Source: Vogesella sp. LIG4
Lineage (GTDB): Bacteria > Pseudomonadota > Gammaproteobacteria > Burkholderiales > Chromobacteriaceae
NCBI RefSeq assembly: GCF_900090205.1
Contig: NZ_LT607802.1
Location: 2,408,554 to 2,472,553, forward strand
Length of the DNA stretch: 64,000 bases
Direction: 5' to 3'
Shown here: positions 17,105 to 25,443 of the stretch, in pieces
How the letters are laid out: the number at the start of each line of letters is the position of its first letter
Numbering within the stretch: position 1 is the stretch's first letter
Position numbers and translations under genes: made by a program
The notes under the pieces: model-generated
The model's database searches: none
What the model was told of the DNA's origin: nothing
What the model saw: only the letters and a program-made list of their open reading frames with translations

Positions 17105-17133
17105 TTGCCTGTATGCGGCCAACTGCGTATAAT
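17105..17133 (+). promoter_or_regulatory. Sigma-70 promoter of the rpsF operon
   Basis: TTGCCT (17105-17110), a 17-bp spacer and TATAAT (17128-17133), about 70 bp before rpsF. A copy of the repeated 10-mer (TGCGGCCAAC, 17114-17123) sits within the spacer, and another lies just upstream at 17081-17090. Confidence 0.8.
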
Positions 17134-17203
17134 CTGCCGTTTCAACCCTTGCCCTCCGGCTATCGCGCATGACGGGGGGCTTTATTAGCCACAAGGAGTT
17201 CAC

Positions 17204-17572
17204 ATGCGGCACTACGAAATCGTGTTCATCGTCCATCCGGATCAGAGCGAACAGGTTGGCGCCATGGTCGAGCGTTACAAGGGCATGGTCCTGAACGCTG
17301 GCGGCGTTATCCATCGCCTGGAAGACTGGGGCCGTCGTCAGCTGGCCTACCCGATCCAGAAGGTTCACAAAGCTCACTACGTTCTGATGAACGTTGAGTG
17401 CGCTCCGGAAGCCCTGGCCGAGATCGAGCACGCCTTCAAATTCAACGACGCCGTACTGCGTCACCTGACCATCAAGATGAATCGTGCTATCACCGAAGCA
17501 TCTCCGATGATGAAGGACGAGAAGGCCAAGAACCTGCTGGAAGGCCAAGCCGAAGCAGAAGTTTCCGCCTAA
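17204..17572 (+). CDS. rpsF: 30S ribosomal protein S6
   Basis: 122 residues beginning [18 protein letters not shown], the S6 signature, with [16 protein letters not shown] in the middle and a Glu/Ala-rich tail. It binds 16S rRNA together with S18. AAGGAG lies upstream. It is first gene of rpsF-priB-rpsR-rplI, the arrangement known in Neisseriales and in E. coli. Confidence 0.96.
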   Translation: MRHYEIVFIVHPDQSEQVGAMVERYKGMVLNAGGVIHRLEDWGRRQLAYPIQKVHKAHYVLMNVECAPEALAEIEHAFKFNDAVLRHLTIKMNRAITEASPMMKDEKAKNLLEGQAEAEVSA

Positions 17573-17590
17573 TCGGGCGTTACTGCATCC

Positions 17591-17890
17591 TTGCAGAACC
17601 GACTTGAACTGACCGCCACGGTCGAACGCGAAGACAGTCTGAGATACACCCCCGCCGGCTTGCCGGTGCTGGAATTGTGGCTCAGACACCAGTCCCGGCA
17701 AAGCGCCGCCAACCTGGAACGCGATGTGGTCTGTGAAATACAGGCTGTGTTGCTGGGGGAAATGGCCAAGCAGTTTGCCGGCAGGCTGGCAGGTAACACG
17801 GTGCAATGCGCCGGTTTTCTGAGCCAGCGCAGTCTGCGCAACCCGCGGTTGGTTCTACACATCGAATACGTTGAATTTGTAAGAGGTTAA
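17591..17890 (+). CDS. priB: Primosomal replication protein N (PriB)
   Basis: 99 residues with a single-strand DNA-binding OB fold: [33 protein letters not shown] and a C-terminal [11 protein letters not shown]. PriB helps PriA reload DnaB at stalled forks. The reading frame begins with TTG at 17591, with no in-frame ATG near. That start and the operon position between rpsF and rpsR fit the family. It ends 4 bp before rpsR. Confidence 0.9.
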   Translation: MQNRLELTATVEREDSLRYTPAGLPVLELWLRHQSRQSAANLERDVVCEIQAVLLGEMAKQFAGRLAGNTVQCAGFLSQRSLRNPRLVLHIEYVEFVRG

Positions 17891-17894
17891 TCAA

Positions 17895-18122
17895 ATGGCT
17901 CGTCAACTCTTCAAGCGCAAGAAGTTCTGCCGCTTCACGGCAGAAGGTATCAAGGAAATCGACTACAAATCCGTTGATCTCCTGAAGGACTTCATCGCCG
18001 AAAACGGCAAAATCATCCCGGCTCGTATCACCGGCACCAAGACTGGCTACCAGCGTCAGCTGTCCGAAGCCATCAAGCGCGCGCGCTTCCTGGCCTTCCT
18101 GCCGTACACCGACCAGCACTAA
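17895..18122 (+). CDS. rpsR: 30S ribosomal protein S18
   Basis: 75 residues, [34 protein letters not shown], then [28 protein letters not shown]. This is the full S18 sequence pattern. It pairs with S6 in the platform of the small subunit. AGAGG precedes the ATG. Third gene of the operon. Confidence 0.96.
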   Translation: MARQLFKRKKFCRFTAEGIKEIDYKSVDLLKDFIAENGKIIPARITGTKTGYQRQLSEAIKRARFLAFLPYTDQH

Positions 18123-18145
18123 TCACGGGATAAGGATACGACAAG

Positions 18146-18595
18146 ATGCAAATCATTCTGCTCGAACAAGTGGCCAACCTGGGTGTTCTGGGTGACGTTG
18201 TTAAAGTGAAGAACGGCTACGCCCGTAACTTCCTGATCCCGACCGGTAAAGCCAAGCGCGCTACCGAAGCCAACCTGAAAGAATTCGAAGCACGCCGCGC
18301 CGAACTGGAAGCCAAACAGGCTGCCATCCTGGCCGACGCCAAAGTACGTGCCGAGAAGCTGGTTGACGCTTCCTTCACCATCGCTCAGAAAGCCGGCGTT
18401 GACGGCCGTCTGTTCGGTTCCGTGACCAACGTCGACGTTGCTGAAGCCATCACCGCCAACGGCGTTGAAGTGAAGCGCGCCGAAGTGCGTCTGCCGAACG
18501 GCCCGCTGAAGGCCATCGGCGAATACGATCTGGAAATCGCGCTGCACCACGAAGTGGTTGCTGCCGTGAAAATCGTTGTGGTACCGGCTGTTTAA
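18146..18595 (+). CDS. rplI: 50S ribosomal protein L9
   Basis: 149 residues. [36 protein letters not shown] is the conserved N-terminal domain, followed by the long connecting helix ([18 protein letters not shown]) and the C-terminal domain. It binds 23S rRNA near L1. Last gene of the operon, followed by a terminator. Confidence 0.96.
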   Translation: MQIILLEQVANLGVLGDVVKVKNGYARNFLIPTGKAKRATEANLKEFEARRAELEAKQAAILADAKVRAEKLVDASFTIAQKAGVDGRLFGSVTNVDVAEAITANGVEVKRAEVRLPNGPLKAIGEYDLEIALHHEVVAAVKIVVVPAV

Positions 18596-18617
18596 TTACA
18601 GCTTGCACTGCTTCGCC

Positions 18618-18645
18618 AAAAAGCCGCCCTCGGGCGGCTTTTTGT
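18618..18645 (+). terminator. rplI operon terminator
   Basis: AAAAAGCCGCCC and GGGCGGCTTTTT pair around a short loop and end in TTTTTGTTTGTTT. A second, shorter hairpin with the same CCGCCCTCGGGCGG core and a TTTTTGTTTTT tail lies at 18692-18715, so termination appears to be doubled. Confidence 0.88.
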
Positions 18646-18691
18646 TTGTTTCAGGCAGACCCGAGTGAAGTGCCTGATCAGCCGCCTGCAG

Positions 18692-18715
18692 CCGCCCTCG
18701 GGCGGTTTTTGTTTT
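18692..18715 (+). terminator. Second hairpin with the same core as the rplI terminator
   Basis: CCGCCCTCGGGCGG followed by TTTTTGTTTTT. It repeats the core of the terminator 70 bp upstream and reads like a duplicated terminator. Confidence 0.6.
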
Positions 18716-18799
18716 TGCCGCAGGCGGGGGGCGGCTTACACTGTATTCCCGCCTGCATGGGCGATGGCTTGTTGCTGCCAGCTGGCAGGAGGAGATGGC

Positions 18800-19924
18800 A
18801 TGAGGTGTGTACTGGCACCGGATTCATTCAAGGGTAGCCTGGCGGCGCCGGAAGTGGCGGCGGCGGTGGCGCGTGGCCTGCGTCGCGCGCTGCCGGCTAT
18901 CGAACTCGACCACTGCCCGATGGCCGATGGCGGTGAGGGCACGCTGCAGGCGCTGGCGATTGCCGGCTGCGGCCAACTGCGCGAAACCGCGGTGCACGAT
19001 GCCGAGGGTGGCTTGCGCACGGTGCAGTGGCTGCAGGGCGACGCGCTGGCGGTGCTGGAAGTGGCGCAGGTAGTGGGGCTGCCGGACGTGGGCGACAGCC
19101 GGCTGGCCGAGCGCCACAGCGGCGGCGTGGGCGAACTGCTGGGCCGGATGCTGGATGCCGGCTGCCAGCGCATTGCGGTGGCGCTGGGCGGCTCCAGCAC
19201 CAATGATGGCGGCGCCGGCCTGCTGGCGGCGCTGGGCGGGCGCTGGCTGGCGGAAGATGGCAGCCTGCTGCCGCCTTTGCCGGCAAGTTGGCCGCAAGCA
19301 GTCTACTTTGATGAGAGCGGGCTGGACCCGCGGCTGGCCACGCTGCAACTGGAAGTGTGGTCGGACGTGAGTAATCCGCTGTGCGGCACCCTTGGCGCCA
19401 GCGCGGTATTCGGGCCGCAGAAGGGGCTATTGCCGCAGGACCTGTCGCACTTCGACGCCGCCTTGCAGCGCCTGGCGGCGGCGCTATTGCGGCAACGGCC
19501 CGGCCTGGCGCCGGACACGCCCGGTGGCGGCGCCGCTGGTGGCATGGGCTTCGCGCTGCAGTGGCTGGGCGCGCGGCAGGTTTCCGGCGCCGAAGCGGTG
19601 GCTGCGGCCAACGGTCTGGCCGCGCGCATCGGCGCCGCCGACTGGGTGATTACCGGCGAAGGCCGCAGCGACAGCCAGACCCTGCACGGCAAGGCGCCGG
19701 CGCTGGTGGCGCAGCTGGCGCGCGAGCAGGGCGTGCCGGTGAGCCTGCTGTCCGGCGCGGTGGAGGATGATGCACGGCTGAGCGCCGCTTTCGACGGCTG
19801 CTTTTCACTGTGCCCGCGGCCGGCCACGCTGGCCGAAGCCATGCAGCAGGCGGCGCCATGGCTGGAGCAGGCCGCGGAACAGATGTTGCGTTTGAGGTTG
19901 GCCGCAAGGAGGCAGGCATGCTGA
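18800..19924 (+). CDS. glxK: Glycerate kinase (GlxK/GarK family)
   Basis: 374 residues. MRCVLAPDSFKGSLAAPEVAAAVARGL is the family N-terminus, and CPMADGGEGTLQAL, ALGGSSTNDGGAG and the C-terminal GEGRSDSQTLHGKAP are conserved motifs of glycerate kinase type II. It phosphorylates glycerate, feeding glyoxylate or sugar-acid breakdown into glycolysis. The start at 18800 follows AGGAGGAG; a longer frame from 18665 has no such site. The stop overlaps the macrodomain gene start by 7 bp. The gene carries several copies of the 10-mer repeat (18968, 19287, 19603, 19897). Confidence 0.9.
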   Translation: MRCVLAPDSFKGSLAAPEVAAAVARGLRRALPAIELDHCPMADGGEGTLQALAIAGCGQLRETAVHDAEGGLRTVQWLQGDALAVLEVAQVVGLPDVGDSRLAERHSGGVGELLGRMLDAGCQRIAVALGGSSTNDGGAGLLAALGGRWLAEDGSLLPPLPASWPQAVYFDESGLDPRLATLQLEVWSDVSNPLCGTLGASAVFGPQKGLLPQDLSHFDAALQRLAAALLRQRPGLAPDTPGGGAAGGMGFALQWLGARQVSGAEAVAAANGLAARIGAADWVITGEGRSDSQTLHGKAPALVAQLAREQGVPVSLLSGAVEDDARLSAAFDGCFSLCPRPATLAEAMQQAAPWLEQAAEQMLRLRLAARRQAC

Positions 19925-20454
19925 CACGTAAACATGGCGTCACCATCGAGCTGTGGCGCGGCGATATTACCCGGCTGGAGGTGGATGCCATCGTCAATGC
20001 GGCCAACAATGGCTTGCGCGGCGGCGGTGGCGTGGATGGTGCCATTCATCGCGCCGCCGGGCCGGAGCTGCTGCAGGCCTGCATGCAGATCGGCCACTGC
20101 CCCACCGGCGACGTGCGCGTCACCCCCGGCTTCCGCCTGCCGTGCCGCTACGTATTCCATACCGTGGGGCCGGTCTGGCACGGTGGCGACGATGGCGAGG
20201 ACGCGCTGCTGGCCAACTGCTACCGCAGCTGCCTGGACATGGCGGCGGAGAAAGCGGTGACCAGCCTGGCCTTTTCCGCCATCAGCTGCGGCGTGTACGG
20301 CTACCCGGCGCTGTCGGCGATGAATATCGCCTGGCAGCAGATTACCGACTGGCTCGAGGAGGAGGTGCCACACCGCTTGCAGCGCATCGTGCTGGTGGCC
20401 TACGACGACGCGGTATGGCAGGCCGGCTGCCGGGTAATGCCGGGCATCAGCTGA
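19918..20454 (+). CDS. Macrodomain protein (O-acetyl-ADP-ribose deacetylase, YmdB-like)
   Basis: 178 residues forming a single macrodomain. The ADP-ribose-binding motifs are clear: WRGDITRLEVDAIVNAANNGLRGGGGVDGAIHRAAG and the later AISCGVYGYP loop. Bacterial members remove acetyl groups from O-acetyl-ADP-ribose or reverse ADP-ribosylation. AAGGAGG precedes the ATG, which lies inside the end of glxK, so translation is probably coupled. The pairing with glycerate kinase has no obvious biochemical link. Confidence 0.88.
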   Translation: MLTRKHGVTIELWRGDITRLEVDAIVNAANNGLRGGGGVDGAIHRAAGPELLQACMQIGHCPTGDVRVTPGFRLPCRYVFHTVGPVWHGGDDGEDALLANCYRSCLDMAAEKAVTSLAFSAISCGVYGYPALSAMNIAWQQITDWLEEEVPHRLQRIVLVAYDDAVWQAGCRVMPGIS

Positions 20455-20457
20455 TGA

Positions 20458-20595
20458 GCACCTCGAGAAACTCCCGCTTTCGTTGCGATACTGCGTTGCT
20501 CACGAAAAATGCCTTCTTGCATATCAAGCATATGCTGTGTCGATAGTTTCATCCGCGTCTTGTCTCGCCTGGGAATCAGGAGTTTTTCGAGGTGC
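20458..20595. repeat. Inverted-end repeat element, copy B
   Basis: GCACCTCGAGAAACTCC (20458-20474) pairs with GGAGTTTTTCGAGGTGC (20579-20595), 16 of 17 positions. Inside are CGTTGCGATACTGCGTTG near the left end and CGTCTTGTCTCGCCTGGG near the right end, both resembling parts of copy A at 4435-4566. It lies in the 261-bp gap between the macrodomain gene and cysK. No open frame is seen in it. Confidence 0.6.
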
Positions 20596-20715
20596 CCTGA
20601 TGATGGCGGGCTGGAAAAAACATAGCAGAAATTGGTATTAGCTAAGCGCGGGCGCGCTGTTTAGAATTGCCGGGCATAACGGATTGGCCGTTAACTGTTC
20701 TGGAGTAACAAGCCC

Positions 20716-21648
20716 ATGCGCATCGCCGCAACCGTAACCGATCTGATCGGCAACACCCCGCTGGTTCGTCTCAACCGTGTCACCGCCGGCGTTGGCGCCA
20801 CCGTGGTGGCCAAGCTGGAGTTCTACAACCCGGGGCACAGCGTCAAGGACCGTATCGCGGTAGCGATGATCGATGCCGCCGAAGCTGCCGGCAAGATCGG
20901 CCCGGATACCGTGATCGTGGAGCCGACCTCCGGCAACACCGGCATCGGCCTGGCCATGGTGTGCGCGGCGCGCGGTTACAAGCTGGTGATCACCATGCCG
21001 GAAACCATGAGCCGCGAGCGCCGCCAGCTGCTGCGTGCCTACGGCGCCGAGCTGGTGCTGACGCCGGGCCCGGACGGCATGGGCGGCGCCATCGCCAAGG
21101 CGCGCGAGATCGTGGAAGCTAATCCGGACACCCACTTCATGCCGCAGCAGTTCGAAAACCCGGCCAACCCGGCGATCCACCGCAACACCACCGCGGAAGA
21201 AGTGTGGAACGATACCGACGGCCAGGTGGACATCTTCGTGGCCGGCGTGGGTACCGGCGGCACCATCACCGGCGTGGGCGAAGTGCTGAAGGCGCGCAAA
21301 CCGGGTGTGCAGATCGTGGCGGTGGAGCCGGATGCTTCGCCGGTACTGTCCGGCGGTCCGAAAGGCCCGCACCCCATCCAGGGTATCGGCGCCGGCTTCG
21401 TACCGGCCATCCTCAACACCGGGGTGTACGACGAAGTCATCCGCGTGAAGAACGACGACGCTTTCGAGACTGCCCGCGCCATGGCGTCGCAGGAAGGCAT
21501 CCTCACCGGCATCTCTTCCGGTGCCGCCGTGTGGGCCGCGCTGCAGCTGGCCAAGCGCCCGGAAAATGCCGGCAAGCTGATCGTGGTGGTGATTCCGTCC
21601 TTCGGTGAGCGCTACCTGTCCACGCCGCTGTTCGAGCATCTGGCCTGA
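20716..21648 (+). CDS. cysK: Cysteine synthase A (O-acetylserine sulfhydrylase)
   Basis: 310 residues. The pyridoxal-phosphate lysine is K44 in [30 protein letters not shown] and [12 protein letters not shown] bind cofactor phosphate and substrate, and [12 protein letters not shown] is also conserved. The enzyme makes cysteine from O-acetylserine and sulfide in the cytoplasm. CTGGAG lies upstream of the ATG. The gene is closely followed by a hairpin that overlaps the next gene's start. Confidence 0.93.
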   Translation: MRIAATVTDLIGNTPLVRLNRVTAGVGATVVAKLEFYNPGHSVKDRIAVAMIDAAEAAGKIGPDTVIVEPTSGNTGIGLAMVCAARGYKLVITMPETMSRERRQLLRAYGAELVLTPGPDGMGGAIAKAREIVEANPDTHFMPQQFENPANPAIHRNTTAEEVWNDTDGQVDIFVAGVGTGGTITGVGEVLKARKPGVQIVAVEPDASPVLSGGPKGPHPIQGIGAGFVPAILNTGVYDEVIRVKNDDAFETARAMASQEGILTGISSGAAVWAALQLAKRPENAGKLIVVVIPSFGERYLSTPLFEHLA

Positions 21649-21670
21649 CAAAACCCGGAATCAAGCTAAA

Positions 21671-22117
21671 ATGACGGTCATGAACAAGCTATTCATGACC
21701 GTTTTTTTACTTGGTGCGCTGAGCGGCTGCGCCGAGATGCCGCAGTGGTTCCCGAATTCCCATAACCAGCAGCCGCGCAGCAGCAATGCGGCGGACACGC
21801 TGCTGGCCGAGGCAGACCGCCTGGCCGACAGGGTGGGCAAAGGCGAGCTGACCCGTGTACAGGCAGCAGAGAAGCTGGGCGAGACACGTATCAGGCTGGT
21901 TGGCCGCAACTTTATGGATGACGATGTCTACCGGCTGTACTACCAGATTGCCCAGTTGCGCGATGCCGGCAAGATAGACGGCGATGCTGCGCGCAAGCAG
22001 ATGGAAGACCGCCTGCGCTACTGGCAGCGCCGCTGGCCGGGGCTGCAGAACAAGCCGGCCAACCCCGCCTTCACCCAGTTCATGTTCAAGGTTTACAACC
22101 TGCCGCCACTTAAATGA
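21671..22117 (+). CDS. Small putative lipoprotein, function unknown
   Basis: About 145 to 148 residues. The N-terminus MNKLFMTVFLLGALSGC is a lipoprotein signal with lipobox LSGC. The mature part is polar and helical (DTLLAEADRLADRVGKGELTRVQAAEKL, RDAGKIDGDAARKQMEDRLRYWQRRW). I do not recognise a family. Two starts are possible, ATG at 21671 and ATG at 21680; the second gives the cleaner signal peptide. The first codons coincide with a terminator-like hairpin. The stop overlaps the next gene by 4 bp (ATGA), so the two are translationally coupled. Confidence 0.7.
   Translation: MTVMNKLFMTVFLLGALSGCAEMPQWFPNSHNQQPRSSNAADTLLAEADRLADRVGKGELTRVQAAEKLGETRIRLVGRNFMDDDVYRLYYQIAQLRDAGKIDGDAARKQMEDRLRYWQRRWPGLQNKPANPAFTQFMFKVYNLPPLK
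21674..21708 (+). terminator. cysK terminator overlapping the start of the lipoprotein gene
   Basis: ACGGTCATGAA (21674-21684) pairs perfectly with TTCATGACCGT (21692-21702) across a 7-nt loop, and a run of Ts follows (21702-21708). It begins 26 bp after the cysK stop. The same bases encode the first codons of the lipoprotein signal peptide. Confidence 0.75.
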
Positions 22118-22527
22118 GCAAATCCCGTCAGTCCACCCAGGCCGCAGGCTGCCCCTGCGGCCAAGCTTTTTCCTATGAACACTGCTGTGGCCGTTACCAC
22201 CAGGGGGAATTGCCGCAGACTGCCGAGCAGCTGATGCGCTCGCGCTACAGTGCCTATGTGCTGCGCAACGAACCCTATTTGCTGGCCACCTGGGCCAGCG
22301 CCACCCGCCCGCCGGCGCTGGAGCTGTCCGCCGATGACGGCGTGAAGTGGCTGGGCCTGACCGTGCTGGGCCACGAGGCCGGGCAGGCCGGCGACGACAA
22401 CGGCACCGTGCGCTTTGTCGCCCGCTACAAAGTGGGTGGCCGCGCGTTCCGGTTGCAGGAGAACAGCCGCTTCGTACGCGAGGATGGTGCCTGGCGCTAC
22501 CTGGACGGCGAGGTGAGCGAGAGCTGA
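22114..22527 (+). CDS. YchJ family (UPF0225) protein with SEC-C motif
   Basis: 137 residues. The N-terminal CPCGQAFSYEHCCGRYH is a SEC-C-like zinc-binding motif (two Cys, then Cys-Cys/His). AEQLMRSRYSAYVLRNEPYLLATW follows, then an NTF2-like fold (FVARYKVGGRAFRLQENSRFVREDGAWRYLDG). This is the layout of the YchJ family, whose biochemical role is unknown. It overlaps the upstream lipoprotein gene by 4 bp. Confidence 0.85.
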   Translation: MSKSRQSTQAAGCPCGQAFSYEHCCGRYHQGELPQTAEQLMRSRYSAYVLRNEPYLLATWASATRPPALELSADDGVKWLGLTVLGHEAGQAGDDNGTVRFVARYKVGGRAFRLQENSRFVREDGAWRYLDGEVSES

Positions 22528-22613
22528 TTGCCGCCGGTCAAGCCGGGGCGAATTGCGCCTTGGCTTCCTGGGGTGATGTGCCATGCTGGTATCTCCCCCC
22601 AGGAGGTATGGTC

Positions 22614-22922
22614 ATGACCGATGTTCTCTACGAGTTTGTAAAGCAGTTGGAAGCCCACCGTGCCGATGGCAAGGAACTGGCGCCGCTGCTGCATGCCCCC
22701 GCCGTGCGTCACCTGTCCGTGCCGCTGTGCCACGAGTGCTGCGGCGAACTGCGGGCGATGGCGGAAGTGTTCCAGTGCGATGAGGCCCTGTTGGCTGGCG
22801 CGATACTGCGCGGCGCCCTGCGCCATATGCAGGCGCATCTGGATGACGATCTGGACCAGTTGGCCATCATGGCCAACAAGTTGCTGGATAGCCCGTGCGA
22901 ACGGGCCAGCGAGAAAATCTGA
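22614..22922 (+). CDS. Hypothetical protein, 102 residues
   Basis: Starts at the ATG 7 nt after AGGAGG (an ATG 6 bp earlier is too close to that site). The sequence MTDVLYEFVKQLEAHRADGKELAPLLHAPAVRHLSVPLCHECCGELRAMAEVFQCDE has a Cys cluster (CHECC) that could bind metal or be redox active. The remainder is helical and acidic. I recognise no family. The strong ribosome site and codon use like its neighbours support a real gene. Confidence 0.65.
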   Translation: MTDVLYEFVKQLEAHRADGKELAPLLHAPAVRHLSVPLCHECCGELRAMAEVFQCDEALLAGAILRGALRHMQAHLDDDLDQLAIMANKLLDSPCERASEKI

Positions 22923-22980
22923 CTACTGACGGATAGCCGGATAGCTGACGATGGCGCCCCGTATGGGCGCCATTTGCATT

Positions 22981-23427
22981 TCAGCTGCCGGGAGGGCGTT
23001 GCAGCCGGCGGGTCAGCAGCTGCAGGGTGTCCCGCAACTGGGCGCGCTGGTCGCCGTCGTCACTGCCGCCATGGCGGCAGAGCAGGGTGGCCGGGATGCT
23101 TGCGGCCAACTCTTCCAGTGCTGCGCCGGCGGCGGTGAGGTGCAGCAGCACACTGCGTTCGTCCTCGCTACTGCGGCGGCGCTGCAGCAGGCCGGCGGCT
23201 TCCAGCCGTTTCAGCAGCGGGGTGAGGGTGCCGGAATCCAGTTGCAGGCGCTCTCCCATGGCCTTGACGCTGATGCCGTCGCACTCCCACAGCACCAGCA
23301 TTGCCAGGTACTGCGGGTAGGTCAGCCCCAGTGGCGCCAGCAGCGGCTGGTAGGCCTGGGTCATGGCGCGGCTGGCGGCATACAGTGCAAAGCACAGTTG
23401 GGCATCCAGCCGCAGCTGCGGTTTCAT
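22981..23427 (-). CDS. ohrR: MarR-family regulator of the OhrR organic-peroxide type
   Basis: 148 residues. The N-terminal [24 protein letters not shown] contains the sensing cysteine of OhrR repressors (C12), oxidised by organic hydroperoxides. The winged-helix region [42 protein letters not shown] is typical of MarR/OhrR. Its ATG overlaps the gpx stop by 4 bp (ATGA), making a two-gene peroxide-stress operon. It probably represses its own operon through the CAATT-G-AATTG site at 23943-23953. Confidence 0.85.
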   Translation of the reverse strand: MKPQLRLDAQLCFALYAASRAMTQAYQPLLAPLGLTYPQYLAMLVLWECDGISVKAMGERLQLDSGTLTPLLKRLEAAGLLQRRRSSEDERSVLLHLTAAGAALEELAASIPATLLCRHGGSDDGDQRAQLRDTLQLLTRRLQRPPGS

Positions 23428-23900
23428 AGCAGGGCCTTGATGTGCTCGGCCATGGCCGCAGGCTTGGTCAGCGAGCCGTAGCGCGCCACCACGCGGCCCT
23501 GGCGATCCACCAGGAACTTGGTGAAATTCCACTTGATGCGGCGGCTGCCCAGTACGCCGGCCTTCTGGTGTTTGAGGAACTGCCACAGCGGGTCGGCATT
23601 CGCACCGTTGACATCGATCTTGTCACTCATCAGAAAGCTCACGCCGTAATTCTTCTGGCAGAAGGCGCCGATCTCGCTGGCGCTGCCCGGCTCCTGCTGG
23701 CCGAACTGGTTGCAGGGAAAGCCGATCACCACCAGGCCGTCGGCGGCAAAATCGCGGTGCAGCTGCTCCAGCCCGGCGTACTGCGGCGTGAAGCCGCAGG
23801 CGCTGGCGGTATTCACCAGCAGCAGCACCTGGCCCTGGTAGCTGGCCAGCGGGACATCGCGGCCATCCAGGCCGTGAACGCGGTATTGGTAGATGTTCAT
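23424..23900 (-). CDS. Glutathione peroxidase family thiol peroxidase
   Basis: 158 residues starting MNIYQYRV. The active-site Cys is C35 in [12 protein letters not shown], with Gln in [13 protein letters not shown] and Trp in KWNFTKFLV completing the catalytic set. Bacterial members with Cys instead of selenocysteine often use thioredoxin. It reduces organic peroxides in the cytoplasm. A frame open to 24005 is longer, but the conserved N-terminus begins at 23900. Operon with the OhrR-like regulator. The usual OhrR partner is ohr, so gpx in that place is notable. Confidence 0.88.
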   Translation of the reverse strand: MNIYQYRVHGLDGRDVPLASYQGQVLLLVNTASACGFTPQYAGLEQLHRDFAADGLVVIGFPCNQFGQQEPGSASEIGAFCQKNYGVSFLMSDKIDVNGANADPLWQFLKHQKAGVLGSRRIKWNFTKFLVDRQGRVVARYGSLTKPAAMAEHIKALL

Positions 23901-23934
23901 GGGTGTTGATTGCGTTGTGGCGGGCAGGGGGAAA

Positions 23935-23957
23935 ATTGCACGCAATTGAATTGTGTT
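23935..23957 (-). promoter_or_regulatory. Candidate OhrR operator in the gpx-ohrR promoter
   Basis: The palindrome CAATT-G-AATTG (23943-23953), read on the minus strand as ACAATTCAATTG followed by CGTGCAATT, matches the ACAATT/AATTGT type of OhrR box. It lies about 45 bp upstream of the gpx start. Confidence 0.55.
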
Positions 23958-24114
23958 CTTGCCGATTCGGCAAAAAAAGAGCGATGCGGCAAGGGGGAAC
24001 CACAACGCTCAGGAAGAAACGGCTTGCTGTGCCCAAACCGGCCAATACTGGCCGACTCTGAATTTCATCCTAGAACAGGCTACCCAAATTGCGAGTACGA
24101 AATCGTAAGTAATA

Positions 24115-24138
24115 AAAAACGCGGCCATCGGGCCGCGT
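24115..24138 (-). terminator. dcd terminator
   Basis: The arms ACGCGGCC (24119-24126) and GGCCGCGT (24131-24138) form a GC-rich stem followed on the minus strand by TTTTTTATT. It lies 20 bp past the dcd stop. Confidence 0.85.
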
Positions 24139-24157
24139 GGCTGTTGAAAGCGTGCGC

Positions 24158-24727
24158 TTACGGGCGTGGCAGGGTAACGCCAACCTGACCCATGTACTTG
24201 CCGGCGCGGTCCTTGTAGGACACGTCGCAGACTTCGTCCGATTCGAAGAACAGCACCTGTGCCACGCCTTCGTTGGCGTAGATCTTGGCCGGCAGCGGGG
24301 TGGTGTTGGAGAACTCCAGCGTCACGTAGCCTTCCCATTCCGGCTCGAACGGGGTGACGTTGACGATGATGCCGCAGCGCGCGTAGGTGGATTTGCCCAG
24401 GCACACGGTAAGCACCGAGCGCGGAATGCGGAAGTATTCCACGGTGCGTGCCAGCGCGAAGCTGTTGGGCGGAATGATGCAGTAGCCCTTGCCGGAGACT
24501 TCCACGAAGGAATCCGGATCGAAATTCTTGGGGTCGACGATGGTGCTGTTGATGTTGGTGAACACCTTGAATTCATCGGCACAGCGGATATCGTAACCGT
24601 AGCTGGAAGTGCCGAAGGAAATCACTTTCTGGCCTTCGACATTCTTGACCTGATCGTAGACGAACGGCTCGATCATCTTGTGCTCTTCCGCCATGCGGCG
24701 AATCCATTTGTCCGATTTGATTGTCAT
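24158..24727 (-). CDS. dcd: dCTP deaminase
   Basis: 189 residues. [22 protein letters not shown] and the conserved [94 protein letters not shown] are diagnostic. It deaminates dCTP to dUTP for thymidylate synthesis. AAGAG precedes the ATG. It is divergent from the bacterioferritin gene. Confidence 0.95.
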   Translation of the reverse strand: MTIKSDKWIRRMAEEHKMIEPFVYDQVKNVEGQKVISFGTSSYGYDIRCADEFKVFTNINSTIVDPKNFDPDSFVEVSGKGYCIIPPNSFALARTVEYFRIPRSVLTVCLGKSTYARCGIIVNVTPFEPEWEGYVTLEFSNTTPLPAKIYANEGVAQVLFFESDEVCDVSYKDRAGKYMGQVGVTLPRP

Positions 24728-24886
24728 CGTCTGCTCTTAAAGAATGCCTTGATCGCCCGATTGTACTGGCTGTGCCGGGGGCACGCCACCGCGGGGCCCG
24801 CTGCCTGGCCGTAAACGGCGGGCAAGCTGCTGCGCTTGTTCTAGAATCCGGAAGTGATGCCACTGCGCTGCAACCCGGGAGGATAT

Positions 24887-25369
24887 ATGCAAGGCGATCC
24901 AAAGATCCTTGATCTGCTCAACGATTTACTGGCCGAGGAGCTGTCGGCGGCGGATCAGTATTTCATTCATGCCGAGATGTACCGCGACTGGGGTTTGCAG
25001 CGGCTGTTCGCGCGCATCGACCACGAGCGGCAGGACGAGCTGGAACACGCCCGGCGGCTGATCGCCCGCATCCTGTTCCTGGGCGGCAAGCCCAATGTGG
25101 CGCGCCGGGTGCCGATCGCCGTGGGTGAAGACGTGCCGGCCATGCTGCGCAACGATCTGGACGTGGAATATCGCGTGGCCAAACAGCTGAAAAGCGTGAT
25201 TGCCGCCTGCGAGAAGGCGCACGACTACGTGACGCGCGACGGGCTGATGGTGCTGCTGGAGGAAACCGAAAACGACCACGCGCACTGGCTGGAGCAGCAG
25301 CTGCATCTGATCGAGCTGACCGGTCTTGCCAACTACCAGCAGTCACAGCTGGGCGAGGGTGCCAGCTGA
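24887..25369 (+). CDS. bfr: Bacterioferritin, variant lacking the haem-ligand methionine
   Basis: 160 residues of ferritin-like four-helix type. Ferroxidase ligands are present: E18, E51, H54, E94 and an ExxH near 128-131. The haem-ligand position 52 is Leu (DELEH) instead of Met, so this subunit may not bind the inter-subunit haem itself. Neisseria has a two-subunit system in which BfrA lacks this Met and BfrB has it. A second bfr gene may exist outside this window. GGGAGG precedes the ATG at 24887, and TAGAAT at 24842-24847 could be its -10 box. Confidence 0.88.
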   Translation: MQGDPKILDLLNDLLAEELSAADQYFIHAEMYRDWGLQRLFARIDHERQDELEHARRLIARILFLGGKPNVARRVPIAVGEDVPAMLRNDLDVEYRVAKQLKSVIAACEKAHDYVTRDGLMVLLEETENDHAHWLEQQLHLIELTGLANYQQSQLGEGAS

Positions 25370-25398
25370 GCCGGGGGGCAATGTGCAGCCACCAACAA

Positions 25399-25424
25399 AC
25401 AAGGCCGCCCGTGGGCGGCCTTGT
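25399..25424. terminator. Bidirectional terminator between bfr and mscL
   Basis: ACAAGGCCGCCC (25399-25410) pairs with GGGCGGCCTTGT (25413-25424) between two convergent genes. Confidence 0.75.
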
Positions 25425-25443
25425 GCATGCAGCGGCGGGCAGC

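Noticed and set aside
23910..24188. 92-residue plus-strand open frame between gpx and dcd
   Set aside because: It runs through the gpx promoter and dcd terminator and has no ribosome site or recognisable protein character.
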